DNA of 64,000 bases from Lutibacter litoralis (GCF_014646675.1 NZ_BMNS01000009.1:39566-103565), one strand, 5' to 3'. Positions 18,727-29,133 are shown, counted from the first letter of the stretch. Notes: generated by a model not told the origin, from the sequence alone. A program made the numbers and translations.

Positions 18727-19434
18727 CTAATCATTAAAAAAAGCAACACTATGTACAGCAACAATTCCAGCGGTTTCTGTTCGTAATCTGCTTTCTCCCA
18801 AAGATACTGGAATAAAATTATGTTCCAAACTTTGCTGAATTTCTTTGGTTGAAAAATCACCTTCAGGACCAATAAGAATAGTGTTTTTTGTTGAAGGTTT
18901 TAATTCTGATTTTAATGATTTTTTTGAAGTTTCCTCACAATGTGCAATAAATAATTGACCGTTAAATTCTGAATTTATAAACTGATTAAAAGTAATAGGT
19001 TCATTAAGTTTTGGGAAGTGATATTTTAGTGATTGTTTTGCTGCAGAATGCACAATTTTTTCCATTCTATCTATTTTCAAGACTTTCCTTTCCGAATGCT
19101 GGCAAATAATAGGTGTAATTTCGTCAATTCCAATTTCTGTAGCTTTTTCTAAAAACCATTCAAAACGGTCGTTTAATTTTGTGGGAGCAATGGCGATATG
19201 TAAATAATAATTCCAAGGTTTAATGTGTGATTGATTATGTAGAATTTTAACCAAACACCTTTTGTCGTTTGCAATTTCAATTTTAGAGGTAAATAAATCT
19301 CCTAAACCGTTCGTTATAAAAATTTCATCTCCTTCTTTTTTGCGTAATACGCGGATAATATGTCGACTTTCAGTTTTGTCGAACGTAAATTGTTGGCTTG
19401 TTTTGGTTATTTCAGAATTGTAAAATAATTGCAT
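18727..19434 (-). CDS. rsmE: 16S rRNA (uracil-1498-N3)-methyltransferase
   Basis: RsmE methylates U1498 of 16S rRNA in the ribosome decoding region. The 235-residue chain has a PUA-like N-terminal domain (SRHIIRVLRKKEGDEI near 23) and a SPOUT knot: LIGPEGDFSTKEI near residue 186 binds S-adenosylmethionine, and SLGESRLRTETAGI near 211 is the signature of the family. It overlaps the upstream gene by one nucleotide (TAATG-type junction at 19434). Confidence 0.96.
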   Translation of the reverse strand: MQLFYNSEITKTSQQFTFDKTESRHIIRVLRKKEGDEIFITNGLGDLFTSKIEIANDKRCLVKILHNQSHIKPWNYYLHIAIAPTKLNDRFEWFLEKATEIGIDEITPIICQHSERKVLKIDRMEKIVHSAAKQSLKYHFPKLNEPITFNQFINSEFNGQLFIAHCEETSKKSLKSELKPSTKNTILIGPEGDFSTKEIQQSLEHNFIPVSLGESRLRTETAGIVAVHSVAFFND

Positions 19435-20552
19435 TATAAGTCTTTTTTATAGGTACACCTTTTTTTGTAAGTGACTGGTTCAAAATTTTTCCAAACAGCA
19501 GCAATTGCCTTGTTACTGGCAAGTTCTGGAGTTCTAATACAGGTTTCAATGCCTAATTTTTCAAAACTTTTTTGATATTCATTAAAAATTATAGCGTGTA
19601 CTCCTTTACTTTGATATTCAGGATGCACTCCAATTAAATAGAAAATGGCGTCTTTACTATTTTTTTTTGCTTTTAATAAATGGAAGACTCCAAAAGGTAA
19701 TAATTTTCCCTTAGATTTTTGTAATGCTTTTGAAAATGAGGGCATTGTAATTGCAAAAGCAACCATCTTTTCATCTTTGTCAATTACAAACTTTATATAT
19801 TCAGGATTTATAAATGAAATGTATTTCTTTTTAAAATAATCAATTTCAATTTTAGAGATAGGAACAAAAGAAGGTAATTTAGCATAACTTTTATTGAACA
19901 AATCGAACATATTGTTTACATATGGCATAATGTCCTTTGTTCTTGTAAAATTTAGAGGCGTTAAATTATAGCGTTTTTCAAGTACTCCACAAACTCTTTG
20001 TAGTGGCTCAGATTTAACATTTTTAAAAGGAAATTTATTTTCCAAGTATTCCTTTCCTACTTGAAAGCCTAATTTTTCAAGATGAGTTTTGTAATATGGA
20101 TAATTGTACCAAGTAACCATTGTTCCAATATGATCAAAACCATAAGTTAATACACCAACTTTATCAAGGTTTGAAAAGCCAACGGGACCTTCCATAAATT
20201 CTAATTTATGTTGAATTCCAATCTCAGCCACCTTTTCAAGCAACAGTTTTGAAACATCAATATCATCAATAAAATCAAACCAACCGAAACGTATTTTTTT
20301 TATTTTTTGCTCATTTATTTCGGTATAATTAATAATTGCAGCAATTCTACCAACAATTTCATTGTTTTTTTCTGCTACAAAAAAGCGAGCTTCGGCATGT
20401 TGAAATACTGGATTTATGTTTTTATCAAAAGATTCAAGTTCTTCGTTAATAATAGGAGGAACCCAATATTTATTGTTTTTGTAGAGTTTAAAAGGAAACT
20501 TAACATAGTTTTTTAGTTCCTTTTTAGAGGTCATTTCTTTAATTGTAATCAT
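19434..20552 (-). CDS. GNAT-like conserved protein
   Basis: The ATG at 20552 (MITIKEMTSKKE) is preferred to a TTG 15 nt upstream. The product of about 372 residues has two acetyltransferase-like parts. Residues 55-75 (RFFVAEKNNEIVGRIAAI) look like an N-acetyltransferase sheet, and the C-terminal part contains YLIGVHPEYQSKGVHAII near 306, an acetyl-CoA-loop-like stretch. The family is widespread in Bacteroidota and sometimes misnamed GTP cyclohydrolase. No substrate can be proposed. It is packed between rsmE and an outer-membrane protein gene. Confidence 0.8.
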   Translation of the reverse strand: MITIKEMTSKKELKNYVKFPFKLYKNNKYWVPPIINEELESFDKNINPVFQHAEARFFVAEKNNEIVGRIAAIINYTEINEQKIKKIRFGWFDFIDDIDVSKLLLEKVAEIGIQHKLEFMEGPVGFSNLDKVGVLTYGFDHIGTMVTWYNYPYYKTHLEKLGFQVGKEYLENKFPFKNVKSEPLQRVCGVLEKRYNLTPLNFTRTKDIMPYVNNMFDLFNKSYAKLPSFVPISKIEIDYFKKKYISFINPEYIKFVIDKDEKMVAFAITMPSFSKALQKSKGKLLPFGVFHLLKAKKNSKDAIFYLIGVHPEYQSKGVHAIIFNEYQKSFEKLGIETCIRTPELASNKAIAAVWKNFEPVTYKKRCTYKKDL

Positions 20553-20567
20553 AGTTGTAAAATGCAA

Positions 20568-21500
20568 TTAGTTTCTTTTTTTACCAAATAATCTTCCAAA
20601 AAAACCTTTTCTTTTTTTCTTTTTACCAATTGTTTTTTTAGGGCTATTTTTTATAGTAAATGTATCATAATGTCTATCTAATCTCCAGGCTAAACCGGTA
20701 GAAATATAGTAGTACGTATAATTATCAAAAAAGTTAGTTCTTGCAGAAGCGTCAATTTGTAAATTTTCATTAATTAAATATGCTAAACCAGTGCCGAATT
20801 GATATTTTGGAGTAAACTTTTCTTGATATTGACCTTGATTTTCAATAAAAAAAGACCAATCTTGGTCAATTGCATAAGTCATTGTAACAATATACTTATA
20901 AAAAACATCGTCAGTTGTGTATTTATCAGTCATTAAATTAGTTAAAACAACCAATCTGTCAGTAAAATCATTTTGAAGTAATAGCGCAAGTTTGTAACTG
21001 ATATCATCTTCTTTAAAATCTTTACTCACAAATTTTGTATGAACTCCAGCATAGATTCCAATTGACGGAATTAGGCGTTTCCAATCAAAAGCATATCTTT
21101 TTTTAAAACTTCTAATTTCTTTAGATCTGTCGGCATATTCTTGTTGCCTAATTAAATATTTCGCACCAATTGTTAAATCACTAATACCTTTTATATGTCC
21201 GTTTGGATGGTGAGATAGATCGTCTACTTGGTATGCTAAATTTAAATCAAACTCTAATTTTTCAGAAAATTTCCCATATCTAAAAAGTAACTCACCACCA
21301 TAGGTGTTTGAAGGTAATGAATACAAAGGGTTATCGCTATTTCTATAAAAAAAACCAGTTTCAAACTGGTATACATTAGTGCCTATGCTATAAGGGCTTT
21401 CAGAAAAACCTGGACGTTTAGAGTTTATTATTTCAGTATATTGTGCAGCAGTGATTTGAATACTAAAAATTGCCAAAAAAAGTAGAAATACTCTATTCAT
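20568..21500 (-). CDS. Outer-membrane beta-barrel, phenol MetA-degradation-type transporter
   Basis: The 310-residue product has a signal peptide ending near residue 19 (ITAAQ) and then an alternating beta-barrel pattern. Its opening TEIINSKRPGFSESPYSI resembles the MetA-pathway phenol degradation outer-membrane family, seen in many bacteria as general transporters. The C-terminal 25 residues are unusually basic (KKRKGFFGRLFGKKRN), which is odd for a barrel terminus, and the last strand is followed by this tail instead of the usual terminal aromatic residue. Substrate unknown. First gene of a minus-strand series down to the acyltransferase. Confidence 0.75.
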   Translation of the reverse strand: MNRVFLLFLAIFSIQITAAQYTEIINSKRPGFSESPYSIGTNVYQFETGFFYRNSDNPLYSLPSNTYGGELLFRYGKFSEKLEFDLNLAYQVDDLSHHPNGHIKGISDLTIGAKYLIRQQEYADRSKEIRSFKKRYAFDWKRLIPSIGIYAGVHTKFVSKDFKEDDISYKLALLLQNDFTDRLVVLTNLMTDKYTTDDVFYKYIVTMTYAIDQDWSFFIENQGQYQEKFTPKYQFGTGLAYLINENLQIDASARTNFFDNYTYYYISTGLAWRLDRHYDTFTIKNSPKKTIGKKKKRKGFFGRLFGKKRN

Positions 21501-21602
21501 AAGTTTATGTTAATTAAGGGTCAAATATAAGATTTTATATAATTAAACGTTTTAGTTACTTGCAAATTGTTATTTTTGAAAATTATATAAAAAACGTATT
21601 AA

Positions 21603-21866
21603 ATGGGTTTATTAAAAACAATAGCGATTCTTGTTATTATTTATTACGCTTTCAAGTTTTTTAGTAGGTATATTGCACCTATTTTCTTGAAAAAAGTGAT
21701 TGATAATGTTGAAAAGAAATATAAAGAACAACAACAAAATCACCAACAAAAAGAAGATGGTAAAGTTGGTGAAACAGTAATTGCTAAAAAACCAGTTGGG
21801 CCAAAAGAAAGTAATAAGGATGTAGGTGATTATGTTGATTACGAAGAGGTTAAAGATGATAGGTAG
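21603..21866 (+). CDS. DUF4834 family small membrane protein
   Basis: An 87-residue protein with one N-terminal hydrophobic helix (residues 3-20), a basic amphipathic region, then a polar acidic tail rich in Gln, Lys and Asp. This arrangement matches DUF4834, a small family restricted to Bacteroidota. The tail should face the cytoplasm. A TATTTTTG -7 box lies at 21571-21578, 24 nt upstream. Followed by the YfhO-type gene after 87 nt. Function unknown. Confidence 0.8.
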   Translation: MGLLKTIAILVIIYYAFKFFSRYIAPIFLKKVIDNVEKKYKEQQQNHQQKEDGKVGETVIAKKPVGPKESNKDVGDYVDYEEVKDDR

Positions 21867-21953
21867 CTTAAAGAACTTTAACTAAAACTTTAATTTTATA
21901 GAGGAATGCTACTGATATGTGTTCCTTTTTGATCTAAAAATATAAACACACAA

Positions 21954-24374
21954 ATGAAATTTTCTCTAAATAAAATTGCTCCATATTTAATTGCCATTGC
22001 CGTATTTATGGTAGTTTCTATTACCTATTTTTCTCCAGTTTTAGAAGGGAAAAAAATTCAACAAGGTGATATCACGCAATTTAAAGGTTCTTCAAAAGAA
22101 ATTGCAGATTTTAGAGCAGAGAATAATGCTGAACCTTATTGGACAAATGCCACTTTTGGGGGAATGCCAGCCTATGCTGTAAGTGCTTATTATCCGTATG
22201 ATTTTATTAATAAACTGGATAATTTAATTCGATTTTTACCAAGACCAGCCGATTATTTATTCTTATACTTTTTTAGTTTTTTTGTACTTTTATTAGTGTT
22301 AAAGGTAGATTGGAAATTAGCAATTTTAGGTGCTTTAGGATATGGTTTTTCAACATATTTAGTGATAATTTTAGGGGTTGGACACAATGCTAAAGCACAT
22401 GCAATCGCTTATTTTCCTTTAGTTATAGCTGGAATTTTATTGGTTTTTCAACGCCAGTATATCCTTGGCTTTATAATTACAGCATTAGCAATGGGGCTGG
22501 AGTTAAGTGCTAGCCATATCCAAATGACGTATTATTTATTGTTTTTAGTACTAATTTATGGGATAGTTAAATTGATAGATTCCATAGAAAAACATGAAAC
22601 TCCTCATTTTGTTAAAAGTGTTTTAGTTTTAGTTGTTGCCGTTGTTTTGGCAGTTGGAACAAATGCTACACGTTTATTGGCTACAAGTGAATATTCTAAA
22701 GTAAGTACGCGTGGAAAAAGTGAATTATCTATCAATCCAGATGGTTCAGAAAAGCAAGCAACAAGCGGACTTTCAAAAGAATATATTACACAATATAGTT
22801 ACGGAATTTCAGAAACATTTAACTTGTTTATTCCTCGTTTTATGGGTGGAGGAAATTATGAAAATGTTGGAAATGAGTCTAATATTTATCAATTTTTAAA
22901 AGACAAAACAGATCCACGTCAGGCAAAACAGTTTGCAGAGTTCGCTCCAATGTACTGGGGGCAACAACCAATTGTAGAAGCGCCAGCATATATAGGAGCA
23001 ATTTTTGTGTTTTTGTTTATTTTAGGAATTTTCTTAGTAAAAGGAACTTTTAAAAAGTGGTTAGTTGCGGCTGTTATTTTTTCCATTTTATTAAGTTGGG
23101 GAAAAAACTTCGACATTTTAACTAACTTTTTTATTGATTATGTGCCATTATATAACAAATTTAGGGCTGTTTCATCAATACAAGTTATTGCAGAATTGGC
23201 AATACCATTATTAGCAATTTTAACTTTAAAAGAATGGTTTTCAACTAAAGTTTCTTCTGAAGAAAAGTTACAAGCATTAAAAAAATCGTTTTATATAGCT
23301 GCTGGTATAGCATTAATTTTCACACTATTTGGGTCTAGTTTATTTGCTTTTGAAGGTTTGAGAGATTCAAATTACGACCAAATGTTGCCAGGTTTATTAG
23401 ATGCTATTATTGAAGATAGAAAAGCCATTTTCTTTTCAGATAGTTTACGAACCTTAACTCTAGTTGTGTTGGCGGCAGGAATATTATGGTTGTTTTTAAA
23501 GCAAAAATTAAAATCAACTATTGCAATAATTGCTTTGGGAGCTTTAATTTTATTTGATTTAGTTTCTGTAGGTAAACGTTATGTAAATAATGACGATTTT
23601 AAAGCAGCAACTAAAATAGACAAGCCTTTTGTAGCATCTGAAGTTGATAAAGAAATCCTAAAAGATACAACGTATTACCGTGTGGCTAATTTTATGGTAG
23701 ACCCTATGAATGATGGAAGTACATCTTATTTTCATAAATCTATCGGAGGTTATCATGCTGCTAAAATGGGAATTTATCAGGAATTATTTGACTTTCAAAT
23801 TGCAAAAAATAACATTCAAGTATTAAATATGTTGAATACTAAATATTTTGTCTTTTTAGATGGAAGTGAGCGTGAAACTGTGCAACCAAACCCAGATGCA
23901 AATGGGAATGCTTGGTTTGTTAATACAATAAAAATTGTTGAAAAAGCCAATGAAGAAATTAAAGCTTTAGATAGTTTACAAACTAAAAATGAAGCTGTAA
24001 TTACTTTAGATCGTATTTCAAACGATTTTAAAACAGAATATATAAAGGATTCTTTGGCAAGTATTGAGTTAACTTCTTATAAAGCAAATGAATTGATTTA
24101 TGAATCAAATTCATTAGAAAATCAGTTTGCTGTTTTTTCTGAAATTTATTATGAAAATGGTTGGAATGCTTATGTTAATGGCGAATTAAAACGGCATTAC
24201 AGAATAAATTATGTGTTGAGGGGAATGGTAATTCCAAAAGGAAAACATACCATAACATTTAAGTTTGAGCCAACTGTTATTAAAAGGGGAACTACAATAA
24301 CTTTAGTATCATATTTGTTTTTAATTCTAATTCCGGTAGGTTGGTTTTTTGTTGAAAAACGAAGAAAAAAGTAG
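21954..24374 (+). CDS. YfhO-family large membrane protein
   Basis: An 806-residue integral membrane protein with about twelve hydrophobic segments in residues 8-550 and a soluble C-terminal domain. YNKFRAVSSIQVI and the N-terminal region (GDITQFKGSSKEI ... TNATFGGMPAY) match YfhO proteins. In Bacillus, YfhO helps glycosylate lipoteichoic acid as a GT-C-type transferase. Here the target is more likely a membrane-linked sugar, because a polysaccharide group begins immediately downstream. The role is inferred from family and position. Confidence 0.85.
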   Translation: MKFSLNKIAPYLIAIAVFMVVSITYFSPVLEGKKIQQGDITQFKGSSKEIADFRAENNAEPYWTNATFGGMPAYAVSAYYPYDFINKLDNLIRFLPRPADYLFLYFFSFFVLLLVLKVDWKLAILGALGYGFSTYLVIILGVGHNAKAHAIAYFPLVIAGILLVFQRQYILGFIITALAMGLELSASHIQMTYYLLFLVLIYGIVKLIDSIEKHETPHFVKSVLVLVVAVVLAVGTNATRLLATSEYSKVSTRGKSELSINPDGSEKQATSGLSKEYITQYSYGISETFNLFIPRFMGGGNYENVGNESNIYQFLKDKTDPRQAKQFAEFAPMYWGQQPIVEAPAYIGAIFVFLFILGIFLVKGTFKKWLVAAVIFSILLSWGKNFDILTNFFIDYVPLYNKFRAVSSIQVIAELAIPLLAILTLKEWFSTKVSSEEKLQALKKSFYIAAGIALIFTLFGSSLFAFEGLRDSNYDQMLPGLLDAIIEDRKAIFFSDSLRTLTLVVLAAGILWLFLKQKLKSTIAIIALGALILFDLVSVGKRYVNNDDFKAATKIDKPFVASEVDKEILKDTTYYRVANFMVDPMNDGSTSYFHKSIGGYHAAKMGIYQELFDFQIAKNNIQVLNMLNTKYFVFLDGSERETVQPNPDANGNAWFVNTIKIVEKANEEIKALDSLQTKNEAVITLDRISNDFKTEYIKDSLASIELTSYKANELIYESNSLENQFAVFSEIYYENGWNAYVNGELKRHYRINYVLRGMVIPKGKHTITFKFEPTVIKRGTTITLVSYLFLILIPVGWFFVEKRRKK

Positions 24375-24379
24375 CTAAA

Positions 24380-25432
24380 TTAGAAATTTTTAAGGTGTCC
24401 TAAAAATTCGTTTTCTCTTCTTTTTAAAGGGAAATTGTCAGTAATTTGAGTTCTTACATCACTTGGTGTTAACTTATTATTAGGTAAGTTTTCAATCAAT
24501 GCTTTTAATAAATCGTTGCTTTTTTGTTTTAAAATATAGCCATTGTTTCCAATGATATCTGGAATACCTGCAACGTTACTTCCTATTGGAATACAACCGC
24601 ACAACATTGCTTCACACAGCGCATTTGGAAAACCTTCAAACATAGAAAGTTGAAAATAATATTGGTGTTTGTTGTATATTTCCAAAAGTTCTTCTTGCTT
24701 AACATTGTCAATTAAATGTAGGTTTTTAGGACAATCTGCTTTTAAATATACCTTACCAACAATGGTAAAATAATATTCTGGAAAAAGCTCGGCAGCTTTT
24801 ACTATTAGGTCAATTCCTTTTCTGTAATGTCCAATTTCATCAATAGCAAAAGTGACAGATAAAAAAGAGTTTTTAACTCTGTTTAAATTTTTGTTTTGCC
24901 ATTTATTAGTGTCATAGCCATTCACCATTTCAACAATTGGTGTTTTAATAGTCTTGTTAAAAGATCGAATCCCTTGATTTGGAAATTTTACATCTAAATA
25001 ATTGTAAAAACTTTTTTCTAAGCTTTTGTGGACGGGTAGTATTAATGAGGTATTTTTAAATGAAAAATTTGTAAACCAACTTAAGAGTTTTTTTGTATGT
25101 GCACCATAATTTATTTCAGGTAATTTTGCGCAATCTGTACCGATTGCAATAATAATAATCGGTTTTTTTACAAGTTTTCCAAAAATAACCGGTAAAAAAG
25201 AAAGATACCCAGAAGATTGAATTACAATGGCTTTGTATTTATGTAAATTAAAAAGCAAAAAGAAAAATTGCTTTATAAACGCATAAAACAAATAGATTTT
25301 TTTTGAAGTATTGAATTGATATAAATCTACATTATAGTTTTTTTCTAAAATAGCAACATCTCTTTTTACAAATGTAGCGTATAAAACAAATAGCATTAAA
25401 ACAGATTCTTTTTCTTGTTTTTCAATTGTCAT
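24380..25432 (-). CDS. Glycosyltransferase, GT4-like
   Basis: The 350-residue protein has two Rossmann-like halves typical of GT-B enzymes. The second half contains FEGFPNALCEAMLCGCIPIGS near 265-285, with the conserved Glu residues of retaining GT4 transferases (E-x7-E), and AGIPDIIG after it. The N-terminal part is rich in Lys, Phe and Tyr (FYAFIKQFFFLLFN) and probably lies at the membrane. It is the only minus-strand gene in the polysaccharide region and is convergent with the YfhO gene. Donor and acceptor unknown. Confidence 0.85.
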   Translation of the reverse strand: MTIEKQEKESVLMLFVLYATFVKRDVAILEKNYNVDLYQFNTSKKIYLFYAFIKQFFFLLFNLHKYKAIVIQSSGYLSFLPVIFGKLVKKPIIIIAIGTDCAKLPEINYGAHTKKLLSWFTNFSFKNTSLILPVHKSLEKSFYNYLDVKFPNQGIRSFNKTIKTPIVEMVNGYDTNKWQNKNLNRVKNSFLSVTFAIDEIGHYRKGIDLIVKAAELFPEYYFTIVGKVYLKADCPKNLHLIDNVKQEELLEIYNKHQYYFQLSMFEGFPNALCEAMLCGCIPIGSNVAGIPDIIGNNGYILKQKSNDLLKALIENLPNNKLTPSDVRTQITDNFPLKRRENEFLGHLKNF

Positions 25433-25582
25433 TCAATGCTTGTTTTAAAGTTGAAATTATAAATAATTATAGTTTAATCTAGCAACGAATTTAATGAAAA
25501 GTTATAAATTAGCAATTGAGATTTTGAAATTGTTTTATATTTTAACAGACTATTTCAAATTAAAACAGAGTCCTAGAATTAG

Positions 25583-26743
25583 ATGGTAAAACATAAAAAA
25601 ACTGATAAAATTCAGCTATTAATAAACAACGTTGTGCCATTAAATAATGGAGATGTTGCATTGTTTTATTCATTGTATACAAAATTAATAGCTGCTGGAT
25701 TTCAGGTGAAAATAGCAACGTACTATTATAAATTAGCACAAGGATTATATCCAGATATTCCTTTTGTAGAAGAAATTGGACAGCATAAAATTTTTATGAA
25801 ATTACCATTTATAAAGCCCTTTGTACTTCCTTTTTTATTTTTCTTTTCAAGACATTATAGGGCAGCTGATGTAATAATTGGAACACCTGGTGGATATATT
25901 AATTCTAACTACAACATAAAAAATAGTTTATGCGTTTATAAGATTGCTAAGTTTTTTGGTAAAAAATCTCTAATTTATTCCCAATCTGTCGGACCCTTAA
26001 ATAAAAAAGATGCAGTATTTTTTAAAAAAATAATGAATAATTCAGTTTCATATATTTTTGTGAGAGATCAGTTTTCTTTTGATGTTTTAACAGATTTAAA
26101 TATTCCAAAAGACAAGTTTAAGTTGACAAAAGATGCAGCATTTTTATTAGATTTTAAAGAAAATAAACCGAAGAAATTAAAGAAAATTGCAATTTCTGTA
26201 CGTGAATGGGATTTCGATGGAAGAAATAAAACGGCCTATATAAAAATGATTAACGCGTTTATAAAAGAATGCATATATAATGGATTTATTATTGAATTTC
26301 TTTCAACTTGTCAAGGTTTAAAAAATTATAAAGATGATGCTAAACTAGCACAAGAGATTTTTAATAATTTAGAAGCTTCATTACAAAAAAAGGTTACAGT
26401 TTTAAAAGATTATTACGTATTTGATGATTTTTACAAAAAATTAGAAGAATATGAATTTGTAATTGGTACTAGATTACATATGTGTATCACTTCATTAACT
26501 AAAAATATTCCAGCATTTAATATTAGTTATGAAGTTAAAGGGAAGGAGTGTTATAATTATCTCGGTCTGTCAGAGTATTCAATTGATTATAATGATGATA
26601 CTGAAAAAGCGTTACAATTATTCATTAATTTTATGAATAAATCTGATGAAATTAGAGAACATTTAAAAAGCATAATACCTAAAATTAACGAAGAATGTAA
26701 TGCAGATTTTAATTTTTTTGCAAAAAAAATAAAAGAACTTTGA
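25583..26743 (+). CDS. Polysaccharide pyruvyl transferase family protein
   Basis: The 386-residue protein matches the polysaccharide pyruvyl transferase domain, which adds ketal pyruvate to sugars from phosphoenolpyruvate. NNGDVALFYSLYTKL near residue 22, IIGTPGGYINSNY near 97, IYSQSVGPLNK near 129 and the late VIGTRLHMCITSL near 295 are family marks, including the G-x-R-x-H motif. The stop overlaps the TTG start of the next gene. Pyruvylated surface sugars are common in capsule and exopolysaccharide. Some family members use other donors, so the activity is inferred. Confidence 0.85.
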   Translation: MVKHKKTDKIQLLINNVVPLNNGDVALFYSLYTKLIAAGFQVKIATYYYKLAQGLYPDIPFVEEIGQHKIFMKLPFIKPFVLPFLFFFSRHYRAADVIIGTPGGYINSNYNIKNSLCVYKIAKFFGKKSLIYSQSVGPLNKKDAVFFKKIMNNSVSYIFVRDQFSFDVLTDLNIPKDKFKLTKDAAFLLDFKENKPKKLKKIAISVREWDFDGRNKTAYIKMINAFIKECIYNGFIIEFLSTCQGLKNYKDDAKLAQEIFNNLEASLQKKVTVLKDYYVFDDFYKKLEEYEFVIGTRLHMCITSLTKNIPAFNISYEVKGKECYNYLGLSEYSIDYNDDTEKALQLFINFMNKSDEIREHLKSIIPKINEECNADFNFFAKKIKEL

Positions 26744-28035
26744 GAGTTTTAATAATCACATATTATTGGCCACCTGCTGGTGGTTCTGGAGTACAACGTT
26801 GGCTTAAATTTGTAAAATATTTAAGAGACTTTGAAATAGAGCCAATTGTTTATACAGTTGAAAACCCGAAATATCCAATTTTAGACGAAAGTTTGCAGAA
26901 AGATATTCCAAAAGGTGTTGAAGTGTTAAAACAACCTATTTTTGAGCCCAATAATTTACTTTCATTTTTCGGAAATAAGAAAACAGAAAGCGCTGGTTTT
27001 TTAAATCCGAATCCCTCATTTTTTGGTAAGTTGTTGCAATATATTAGAGCGAATTATTTTATTCCAGATGCTAGAAAATTTTGGATAAATCCTTCAGTAA
27101 ACTATTTAAAAAGTTACATTTCAAATAATAATATTGATTCAATAATTACTACAGGACCGCCACATAGTATGCATTTAATTGGGTTGAAATTGAAACAACA
27201 ATTGGGTGTGAAATGGATTGCAGATTTTAGAGATCCTTGGACTGAGATTGATTATTTTCATCAATTACCTTTATCAAAAAAGACGATTAATAAACATCAT
27301 TTTTTAGAACAAGAGGTTTTGTTAAATGCAGATAAGGTGTTGGTAGTTGGTAGCACAATGAATAAAAACTATACCAAGTTCAACAATAATGTTGTTACCA
27401 TAACAAATGGTTTTGACGGAGAAATAATTACTTCAGAAACTAAGTTAGATTCAAAATTTACAATTACCCATATTGGTTTAATGAATGCTGATAGAAATCC
27501 AAAAATGTTATGGAATGTTTTGACGGAAATTATTTCAGAAAACAAGGATTTTTCAGAAGATTTTATTCTGAAGTTAATAGGAAAAGTAGACTCATCGGTT
27601 ATTGAAGAGATTGCAACTAATAAGCTTAATAAAAATGTTGAAATTATAGATTATGTTTCACATAATAATGTAATTGAGTTTCAGAAAAAATCACAAGTAT
27701 TATTATTGCTTTTAAATAATGTACCAAGTGCAAAAGGTATAATTACAGGCAAAATATTTGAATATTTAATGGTAAATCGTCCAATTTTGGCAGTTGCTCC
27801 TTTAGATGGTGATTTAGCTGAAATTTTAAATAAAATAAATGCTGGAAAAGTAATAAGTTTTGAAGATAAGGTAAGTCTAAAAAGTACTATCTTAGAAATG
27901 TATTCAAAATACAAGCAAGGAAATTTAAGGATTGATTCAAAAAACGTTGAACAATTTCATAGAAAAGAATTGACAAAAAAACTAGCTGAAATAATTAAAA
28001 ATACTGTAATGTCAGTGAAGGCAGAAATCAATTAG
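26740..28035 (+). CDS. Glycosyltransferase (GT-B, Bacteroidota type), TTG start
   Basis: The start is a TTG at 26740 overlapping the previous TGA (TTGA). It is preferred because it gives MRVLIITYYWPPAGGSGVQRW, the typical N-terminus of this flavobacterial transferase family. The 431-residue chain has IADFRDPWTEID near 160-171, then a nucleotide-binding second half (THIGLMNADRNP near 245, and ITGKIFEYLMVNRPILAVAP near 329). Likely a cytoplasmic retaining transferase that builds a surface glycan. It is coupled by overlap to the pyruvyl transferase. Confidence 0.85.
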   Translation: MRVLIITYYWPPAGGSGVQRWLKFVKYLRDFEIEPIVYTVENPKYPILDESLQKDIPKGVEVLKQPIFEPNNLLSFFGNKKTESAGFLNPNPSFFGKLLQYIRANYFIPDARKFWINPSVNYLKSYISNNNIDSIITTGPPHSMHLIGLKLKQQLGVKWIADFRDPWTEIDYFHQLPLSKKTINKHHFLEQEVLLNADKVLVVGSTMNKNYTKFNNNVVTITNGFDGEIITSETKLDSKFTITHIGLMNADRNPKMLWNVLTEIISENKDFSEDFILKLIGKVDSSVIEEIATNKLNKNVEIIDYVSHNNVIEFQKKSQVLLLLLNNVPSAKGIITGKIFEYLMVNRPILAVAPLDGDLAEILNKINAGKVISFEDKVSLKSTILEMYSKYKQGNLRIDSKNVEQFHRKELTKKLAEIIKNTVMSVKAEIN

Positions 28036-28047
28036 TTGTAAATTTAA

Positions 28048-29133
28048 ATGAAGAAAAAAATTGTAACCATTTTAGGAGCGAGACCTCAATTTGTAAAAGC
28101 GGCTGTATTAAGTAGAGTAATTGCTAAACATAATAAAATTGAAGAAATTATTGTGCATACAGGTCAACATTACGATGCCAATATGAGCGAGATATTTTTT
28201 GATGAAATGGAAATTCCAAAGCCAAAATATAATTTAGCAATAAATGGACTAAGTCATGGCGCAATGACAGGTCAGATGCTCATTAAAATTGAAGAAGTTT
28301 TACAGAAAGAAAAACCAGATATGGTTGTTGTGTATGGTGATACAAACTCTACATTGGCAGGTGCTTTGGCTGCAACAAAAATGGATATAAAGGTTGCACA
28401 TGTAGAAGCCGGTTTACGTTCGTTTAATATGAGAATGCCAGAAGAAATTAACCGAATATTAACTGATAGGATTTCGAGCCTTTTATTGTGTCCAACACTT
28501 ACAGCGATGGATAATTTAAAACACGAAGGTTTTAATAATTTACCTCCTAAAGTTGTAAATAGTGGAGATATTATGAAAGATGCTGTAGAGTTTTATAGCG
28601 AATTCTCTGAGAAAAAATCATCAATAATAAAAAAATTAAACCTTATAAATAATGAATTTGTATTAGCTACAATTCATAGACAAGAAAATACAGATAACCT
28701 TGAAAGTTTAATAGCTATTTTTAATGGACTTCAAGAAATAAATAAAGCAAAACAAGTTGTACTTCCTTTGCATCCAAGAACAAAAGCTGTTTTAGAAAAG
28801 AACAATCTGAAATTCAATATAACTACAATTAATCCTATTGGTTATTTTGATATGTTAGAGTTACTTAAAAATTGTAATTTGGTTGTAACAGATAGCGGAG
28901 GGCTTCAAAAAGAGGCCTTTTTCAATAAAAAACATTGTATTGTTGCACGTGAAGAAACCGAATGGGTTGAATTAGTTTCAAACGGTTTTGCAAAAATTAT
29001 TGGAAGTAATTCAACAAAAATGTTGGAAGCTTTTAACGAATTTCAGAACTCAAAAGCGAATTTTTCAATAAATTTATATGGAAATAACGTTGGAGAACAT
29101 ATTTATAAAGAATTAATAAATGTATTAAAATAA
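28048..29133 (+). CDS. wecB: UDP-N-acetylglucosamine 2-epimerase (non-hydrolysing)
   Basis: WecB interconverts UDP-GlcNAc and UDP-ManNAc for surface polysaccharides. The 361-residue length is standard. Motifs in order: GARPQFVKAA near residue 9, HTGQHYD near 38, VYGDTNSTLAGALA near 93, HVEAGLRSFNMRMPEE near 115, and TDSGGLQKEA near 282, which includes the UDP-binding residues. Twelve nucleotides follow the glycosyltransferase, and the flippase gene starts directly after its stop. No wecC dehydrogenase lies in the window. Confidence 0.95.
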   Translation: MKKKIVTILGARPQFVKAAVLSRVIAKHNKIEEIIVHTGQHYDANMSEIFFDEMEIPKPKYNLAINGLSHGAMTGQMLIKIEEVLQKEKPDMVVVYGDTNSTLAGALAATKMDIKVAHVEAGLRSFNMRMPEEINRILTDRISSLLLCPTLTAMDNLKHEGFNNLPPKVVNSGDIMKDAVEFYSEFSEKKSSIIKKLNLINNEFVLATIHRQENTDNLESLIAIFNGLQEINKAKQVVLPLHPRTKAVLEKNNLKFNITTINPIGYFDMLELLKNCNLVVTDSGGLQKEAFFNKKHCIVAREETEWVELVSNGFAKIIGSNSTKMLEAFNEFQNSKANFSINLYGNNVGEHIYKELINVLK